Positions 58,641 through 64,000 of a DNA stretch of 64,000 nucleotides are shown in pieces (the first letter of the stretch is position 1; each line of letters begins with the position of its first letter). Origin of the DNA: Adiantum capillus-veneris (lineage: Eukaryota > Streptophyta > Polypodiopsida > Polypodiales > Pteridaceae). Made by a program: the position numbers and the translations under genes. Below the pieces are notes generated by a model, which ran no database searches, was not told the origin of the DNA, and was given only the letters and a program-made list of their open reading frames with translations. The stretch covers positions 98,691,587-98,755,586 of the forward strand of contig CM043966.1 in assembly GCA_014529385.2 (NCBI GenBank), given 5' to 3'.

Positions 58641-59240
58641 TTGTTCGGTCTAGTCCTCCTGATTCTTTAGTGTACTCAAATATCTCCCAATCAGCAACCA
58701 TTCACCTTCGTACTTTTCCTCGATAAATGATTGTAATGCAAAAACCGTGTTTTTACATTCTACATGCAGTCTTGAAGAGGTAAAGAACCTCAATCCCACA
58801 TCTTCAGCTTTAGAAATCATAGTCTCTTCATCTTCAAACCTAGCCCTGGATAGCGTGTCAGCCATCGGATTGTCTTTCCCAGCAATATGTTGAAACTCAG
58901 GATTTAATGACTTAATATATGCTATCCAATGTAGCATGGCTATATCTGGTGTAGAACAACTTGTGATCATCCCAAGCAATGGTAAGCAATCTGTCTCTAC
59001 TATTACATAAGCACCAATAAAGTACTTTTTGTCACACCTTAGGGTAGTTGCTACACCCCAAAGTTCCCTTTTAACCTACGAATATGCTCTCTGTCGAGCA
59101 CTTAACACTTTAACTCCAAATCTGATAGCATACCTTTGTCCTTGCTCATCATCCTATCCAAAAGCCCACCCAATACCTGTAGGACTCGTGTCAACCGTCA
59201 CAATAATTGGCTTTCTGCTTTTATAGTCCACCTTCCTTAA
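58641..59240 (-). pseudogene. RNase H of the family Y element
   Basis: The - strand reads RKPIIVTVDTSPTGIGWAFG, then FGVKVLSARQRAYS and KRELWGVATTLRCDKKYFIG, VIVETDCLPLLGMI and QHIAGKDNPMADTLSRARF. These are the RT-linked RNase H blocks with D, E and D in place. A few stops interrupt it. It lies directly upstream of the integrase finger, as in Ty3/gypsy pol. Confidence 0.85.
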
Positions 59241-59560
59241 TGTAGGAGCCTCTTGTAACATCTTCTTCAGTTTTCGCATACTTTCGAGTGTTCTTCTTTA
59301 CAAAAAAAAATTATGTCCTTTCCTGAGTAACTAGTATAAAACCTTTGCAACATGTGAAAAATGGGGTAACCATATCAAGTAGAAAACACATGCACCTAAA
59401 AATCTTTGCACTTTTGTAATTGAACTGCATGTCTCATTCATCCTTTGCACTTCTGTAATTGAACTGCATGTCTCCTTTTTCTAACCTAGCATAATTTGCC
59501 CACATTTTCTTACTCTATTTGATGTTGTAGAATGAGGTCTTTCAAATGAAATGGTTCTTT
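59241..59560 (-). pseudogene. RT connection region remnant
   Basis: Shifted frames read TKVQRFLGACVFYLIWLPHF, SHVAKVLY and LLRKG, the thumb/connection part that follows the RT palm. A ~38-bp tandem duplication (around 59411-59490, CTTTTGTAATTGAACTGCAT) disrupts it. Upstream the homology is lost, so the palm with its catalytic residues is missing. Confidence 0.65.
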
Positions 59561-59879
59561 TTTATACCCTTCAGCCCAATTTCTAGCCTATTTTAGTTCT
59601 TCATGTAGACTAGTCAACTCAGAAGCTAAAACAAAACCTTGGGCTTCAATCATGTGGCCTTGAAAATTGTGTTCCGTCTTACCTAGATGGTAGACACACA
59701 ATTTTTAGTGATAGTGTTGCAATCTTTTTGATTTTTTTCACACACTATAATACACTATTAGGGAAGTTTGGTAGCGCACTAAGAATTGCTTATACAAGTC
59801 TTTAGAACCAGGTTACCCACCATAGGCTTCTTTTAGATCTATTGTAGGCAGTCTAGTATTAGATATTGAACAGACGTTG
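59561..59879. other. Unassigned region upstream of the family Y pol
   Basis: A - strand frame reads GKTEHNFQGHMIEAQGFVLA, but I cannot match it to a pol motif. Confidence 0.3.
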
Positions 59880-61100
59880 GTGCAGCCAAAGCTCGGCCGT
59901 GCAATAAAGGGTGCAAAGCAGGGTTGTATGGACTCTCAAAGGCTTGTTATAGTGATGGAGCAGCTAGAAAGGCCAAGAGCAGGCAAGGGGTAGTGGTTAG
60001 GTATGCCCTATGTGGTTTTTAGGGACAGAATGCTTTGCTACGGTGCCTATCAAAGGTGTGTGGTCAATGTGTGAAAAGTGTAGGAAAGAGAGTGCCATTA
60101 GTGGCCCTCAGTATGGTATGCAAGCTAGTCCAAATGGATCCTCAAATGGAGCTACGTAATGAAATAAATTGCTACTCAAAGCTGAAGTAATTTGCAGATT
60201 CTTGATAGAGAGGGCAATTGTTGCAGATGGAGCATCAGAGTTGAAGTGAATGCATGAGCTTGAAGTGCTCATCTTGTGGAGCATGCCGGTGTTTTCAGAT
60301 CGCCAATCAAAATCCTGGATGTCAAGTTATTGCCAGATGAAGTTTTGCCAGGGGCTGGTTCTGAGCCGAGTTGATTGCTTTGAAAAGTTTGCCATCTAGA
60401 AGTTTTTGAACCTTGATCAAGTTTTGGACTATGCTATGCAACATATGGGACTAACAAGAGAAGACGACATGTCAATCGAAGCCTGGAGCGTGAAGTGATA
60501 TACTTTCAGGTGGAGATTATGGCACGCTCATTGAATGAGTGGGTATCAAGTTGCAGAGCCTTGAAGAAGGAGGAAAAAAATGTTTTTATAGAGGTTTTTG
60601 TGGTGGCCTTATGTAGCCTTTTGGAGGAGGTTGCACCCAACATTGCCACATGAAGGTAGGAGAATGCATGGGGAACAAATGAGCACTTTATATACTAGAG
60701 CACCCCTCTCTCTTAAGCAACCTGGTGGAGATCTCTTGGAGCCCATGGATATGGTGCATGTGTTCCTTGTCCCTTTGGGTGTTGCTATGGTGTTGTTGGT
60801 GATGCTTTGATTGGCCTTCGGCGAGTGGTGCTCATTTGTGATGCAGAGGATGATGTGGCAATCTGTAGGGGCCATGCCCACATGCCATAACAATGCAAAA
60901 CATTTTTTATGAAGGCAAAAGAGAACAGTCACGACGCTATGACTATTCCTTGGGGCTTAAGAAGGGGTACACATGCAATAACGTGGAGGTCAAATTGGGT
61001 GCCGAGAATAGTAGGGATTCACATGCAAGAAAATCGATTGAAAATAGCAAAAAATCAACGAAAATAGGGAGTTGCACATGGCCAAAAAGAACAATCTTTT
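59880..61100 (+). mobile_element. Diverged family Y LTR fragment
   Basis: 60240-60400 aligns with 42965-43120 (for example CTGAAGTGCTCAATTTATGG against TTGAAGTGCTCATCTTGTGG, and CAAGATATTGCCAG against CAAGTTATTGCCAG). Many CG sites of the 42.9-kb copy are TG or CA here. A TATA-like TTTTTATAGAGG lies near 60584. Limits are not determined. Confidence 0.5.
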
Positions 61101-61950
61101 GATTTTTGGGGAGTTTTCAAGAGGTAAAGAGCGGAGAATCTTCAATTGAGGGGTCAGACACGGTGAAGAAGAAGGAGGAAAGCACTATAATCAAGGCTTG
61201 CATAATAAAATACCCACCCTTTTCAAGTGTTATCAACACCCCATCCCCCTTTGTCTTCTATTTTCTATGCTTAATTGTCACTTGTGTTTGCCTTTGTTGG
61301 TGTGGCGTTGTGATGCCCCTAACAAGGTACAATGTGGTGCAAGGAGGGACAGAGATAGCATGGTTCAGTGGATGTGCTATGTGTATTCGAGATTGAAATA
61401 GTGTAGTGGAAGTTTGAATTATCAGGTCCGTGTCAGTGCATGTTTACAAGGTGTGTTCTGTCTCAGGTTGGGAAAGTTGTGTTGTGTTGAAGGTGAATCT
61501 GAGAGGAGTCAGGTGTAGTCAGTGCCATGGGCTATAGAGAGGGATTTGTGGTGAATATTTGGGTGTGTTCCCATTCCCCTGCTCCAACGTACTAGATCCT
61601 TTGCCAAATTACTAGCATGTGTTCCTTCCTTTCCTTTGTCCACAATAGTCTATGGAGGGGTACTAGGCAATTCAATAGCTTTGTCAGCTAAAGTCCCCTT
61701 GGTCCAATCAAATTGTGCCTTCTTCAAAGGATTTGACTCCGTTGTTGTTTCTTTGCTCTTGGCTTTAATGTGCCAACTTTAGATTTTTCTACCGTCCTTT
61801 TTGAACAAGTTGTGACCAAAGTTAATTCACCTGTCTGGACCTCTTGTGTCTCTTATTCAGTGTTCTAAGTCTCTTGAGTTGCCTCTACTGTTGGCTTTTG
61901 TCCAAGCAACGGTAGCTTTACATGAGGTGGGATACCAATGGCCCAATAAA
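61101..61950. other. Non-coding stretch, nothing recognised
   Basis: Short + strand frames (61106-61401) have no motif. Confidence 0.35.
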
Positions 61951-63390
61951 AGAAATCCTAGGCATACCACTCTTTGAATAGGTTTTGGGACTTTACATTT
62001 GTAATTTGTTCCATTTTATTGTCATGCAAGAAATTACTGAGGCTAATATCATCTTTGGGGTTTTTGATCCCTGCTAGTAGCATGCTGAAAAGTTTCTTTG
62101 AAACATATGTTGGAATGTTATTTAGAGTGATAGCCTTTGGTACAAATTTGTATGCAGGTCTACCGATTCAAGTGCAAAGACTACGATACCCTACCCTCTA
62201 GTCTTGCATTTGTTCTCTGCCCTATTGACTTCTTTCAGAAATGTGCTTACTCTCTCAACATAACATGGCTTTTCCTTTGTTGAAAAAGGTAAGTGTAAAG
62301 CCTGAGCTAGTGCTACCTTTGTTCCATGTACTAGCCGTCCATTGATCTTAGTTGTATCTATGTTCGGGTTGAATGTACCACCTTTTGGATAGTCCCTGCA
62401 TCAAAACTAATTTTGGTGAATGCAAGCACCACCTCCATGCTCCACAGCCTAAGTAACGTCCTCTCATTCTGGTGGAATACATTTCCCTTTCTTAAGGTGT
62501 GGTAAAGAACATTGTTGTTTGACTAGATTGAGAAATTCTTCAAGCTTCATATTCTTAGCATCAATTGACTCTTGCATGGCCTGCACCATTAATTGCTTGT
62601 TGTTGTCCATCTATGAACCCTATGAACTACCCTATGTAGAGAAGGAAAACTCACTTGGTGAGGAAGTCAAGCTAATATAGGAGGATTGTAGAGTATCTAG
62701 TTTTGCAAAAAATGTTGTAGATGGTGAAGGAGATGGTGATGCATGCACAGTGAGCGATGTAGATGGTGGTGATGCAAATGATTTGTATGCCAAGGTGCTA
62801 ATTGTGCGAGATGTTGAGATACTAAAGCTAGATCACACATGCATTGGATAGTTATACAAATTTGAGCCATAAATACACCACTCTCTTGTAGCGTCAAAGT
62901 TATGTCCACCGTTTTTGACATGGAGCCCATGTGTTGGTCAGTCTTTGTAATGATTACTAGCAATATTTCCAAAGGTTTTGATCATCAATGGCCTACCCAT
63001 TACCATTATGCAATTCAGGCTCTTTCAATTCTTCCTTGATTTGATCTTAAGCTTGGACCATCCCCACCATCTCTATTGATTTTTTACTTTCCTCTGCTTC
63101 CATTACTTGTGATCTGATATTGAACAAGTTTAGGGGTTGCTCATCTAATTCTCAATTAACCCCTAGCAAAAATCCTAATAAATAGCACAATGTCATACTA
63201 TTGTCTTGGTTGTCCATATCTAAAGTGAGAGTATTATTTTTTTGATTAATCAATTGATTTGTTGTTTGCCAATCACGATCCTTCTTAGGTCTCCCAAACT
63301 GAAACCTCGTCCTCCTAGCTAGTTCTCTGAAGGATTCCCTCAAGTCAGTTGCTTGAGCCTTGGGCTCATTTGTCCTCAGGATGCCCATAT
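61951..63390 (-). pseudogene. Possible degenerate ORF region, unidentified
   Basis: Reading the - strand, several phases give protein-like segments (QAMQESIDAKNMKLEEFLNL, then YPKGGTFNPNIDTTKINGRL and GTKVALAQALHLPFSTKEKP, and FGRPKKDRDWQTTNQLINQK near the upstream end) broken by frameshifts and stops. The first is amphipathic. It may be a decayed gag or a captured gene. No motif fixes the family. Confidence 0.3.
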
Positions 63391-64000
63391 GAATTCCTAT
63401 ATGTCGGTGTATTGTCCATCCCTTAATTCTTTCTTGTGAATTATGGTTGGAAACCTTTGAATCGACGTCTTTGTTTCAATGGAATGTGGTGATGATCTTA
63501 CAAACTCTAGCCTTCAAGAGTTTTGATGTTTGGTCATTGCCTCTTCCCAGATCTTAGGTTTCCCTTATTTTGAAGTACTAACACCTACCAAATTGTTGTT
63601 AATCAAGCAACTTTTGATATCATCTTTGATTAAATGTCTAGATTTTAAGTTAAGTTGTAACCTGATATGAGCTCGATCACTTGACTTCAATAGCTCATGG
63701 TTGAGTTTGGAGATTTGGAGATATAGTTTGAAAGTTATTCATAAGTGGTTCCCATTTCCAAGGATATAATTTCATTGTTGACCATATTTGGTTCTTTGGT
63801 TGACTAGGTCTAGTTTTGATCAATTGCATGTTACCATTCTAAATTCTTCTATTCTCACTAAAAGTCATGTTCTAACATATAGCTACAAAAATATAATTCT
63901 CATTCACCATTCCCTAAGTCATAGCCACACACCCCTATACTGCATTGTTCTTGCACTCTCCCTTCCTCACCAGTGACAAGTAAATTACCCTCCGCATGGA
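63391..64000. other. Non-coding stretch, nothing recognised
   Basis: No supported feature up to the window end. Confidence 0.35.

Overview
This window reads as intergenic nuclear DNA of a land plant with a large, repeat-rich genome. I recognise no host gene. The evidence is stacked and nested LTR retrotransposons, plant-type primer-binding sites (tRNA-iMet type TGGTATCAGAGC at 52986-52997; TGGTGCC type near 37311), a Tat-type Ty3/gypsy element with two RNase H domains, chromovirus remnants and many long (CT)n, (GA)n, (GT)n and homopolymer tracts. The set of retroelements (an integrase/RNase H type I associate with seedless plants, and an unusual reverse transcriptase) makes a fern-like or other non-flowering plant plausible. 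That is inference with low confidence.

Layout. 0.9-6.3 kb: old Ty3/gypsy element on the + strand with both LTRs, decayed gag-AP-RT and a polypurine tract, but no integrase. 6.5-9.5 kb: remnants of chromovirus-like 3' ends and LTRs. 9.9-18.1 kb: a large + strand retroelement with a leader made of ~280-bp tandem repeats centred on a 20-bp palindrome, then gag with zinc knuckles, an aspartic protease, a second protease-like region and a W/QGFY repeat region, with no reverse transcriptase found. 19.3-23.4 kb: - strand RT fragment and a chromovirus pol (RNase H, integrase, chromodomain) split by a 780-bp solo LTR. 23.5-25.3 kb: minisatellite, long CT tracts and an unidentified degenerate ORF. 26.1-32.5 kb: an unusual reverse-transcriptase element on the - strand with ~180-bp terminal direct repeats, apparently inserted in the second RNase H domain of an otherwise open 1282-codon Tat-type gag-pol ORF (32.5-36.3 kb), whose leader ORFs, PBS and LTR follow up to about 39 kb. 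39.5-40.8 kb: candidate DNA transposon flanked by TTAA. 41.4-42.3 kb: LTR end with PBS. 42.6-44.4 kb: LTR of family Y. 46-55 kb: degenerate chromovirus and repeat Q, interrupted by an LTR element (49243-54504) with a perfect 5-bp target duplication TGGCC. 55.4-59.6 kb: family Y element with RT/RNase H/integrase and 3' LTR. 59.9-64 kb: a further family Y fragment and unrecognised sequence.

Most coding regions are pseudogenes. The best-preserved reading frame is the 1282-codon Tat ORF. The most unusual objects are the 26.1-32.5 kb reverse-transcriptase element, the palindrome-centred tandem array, the W/QGFY repeat protein region and the TTAA-flanked element. No rRNA, tRNA, CRISPR or bacterial-type signals were seen.
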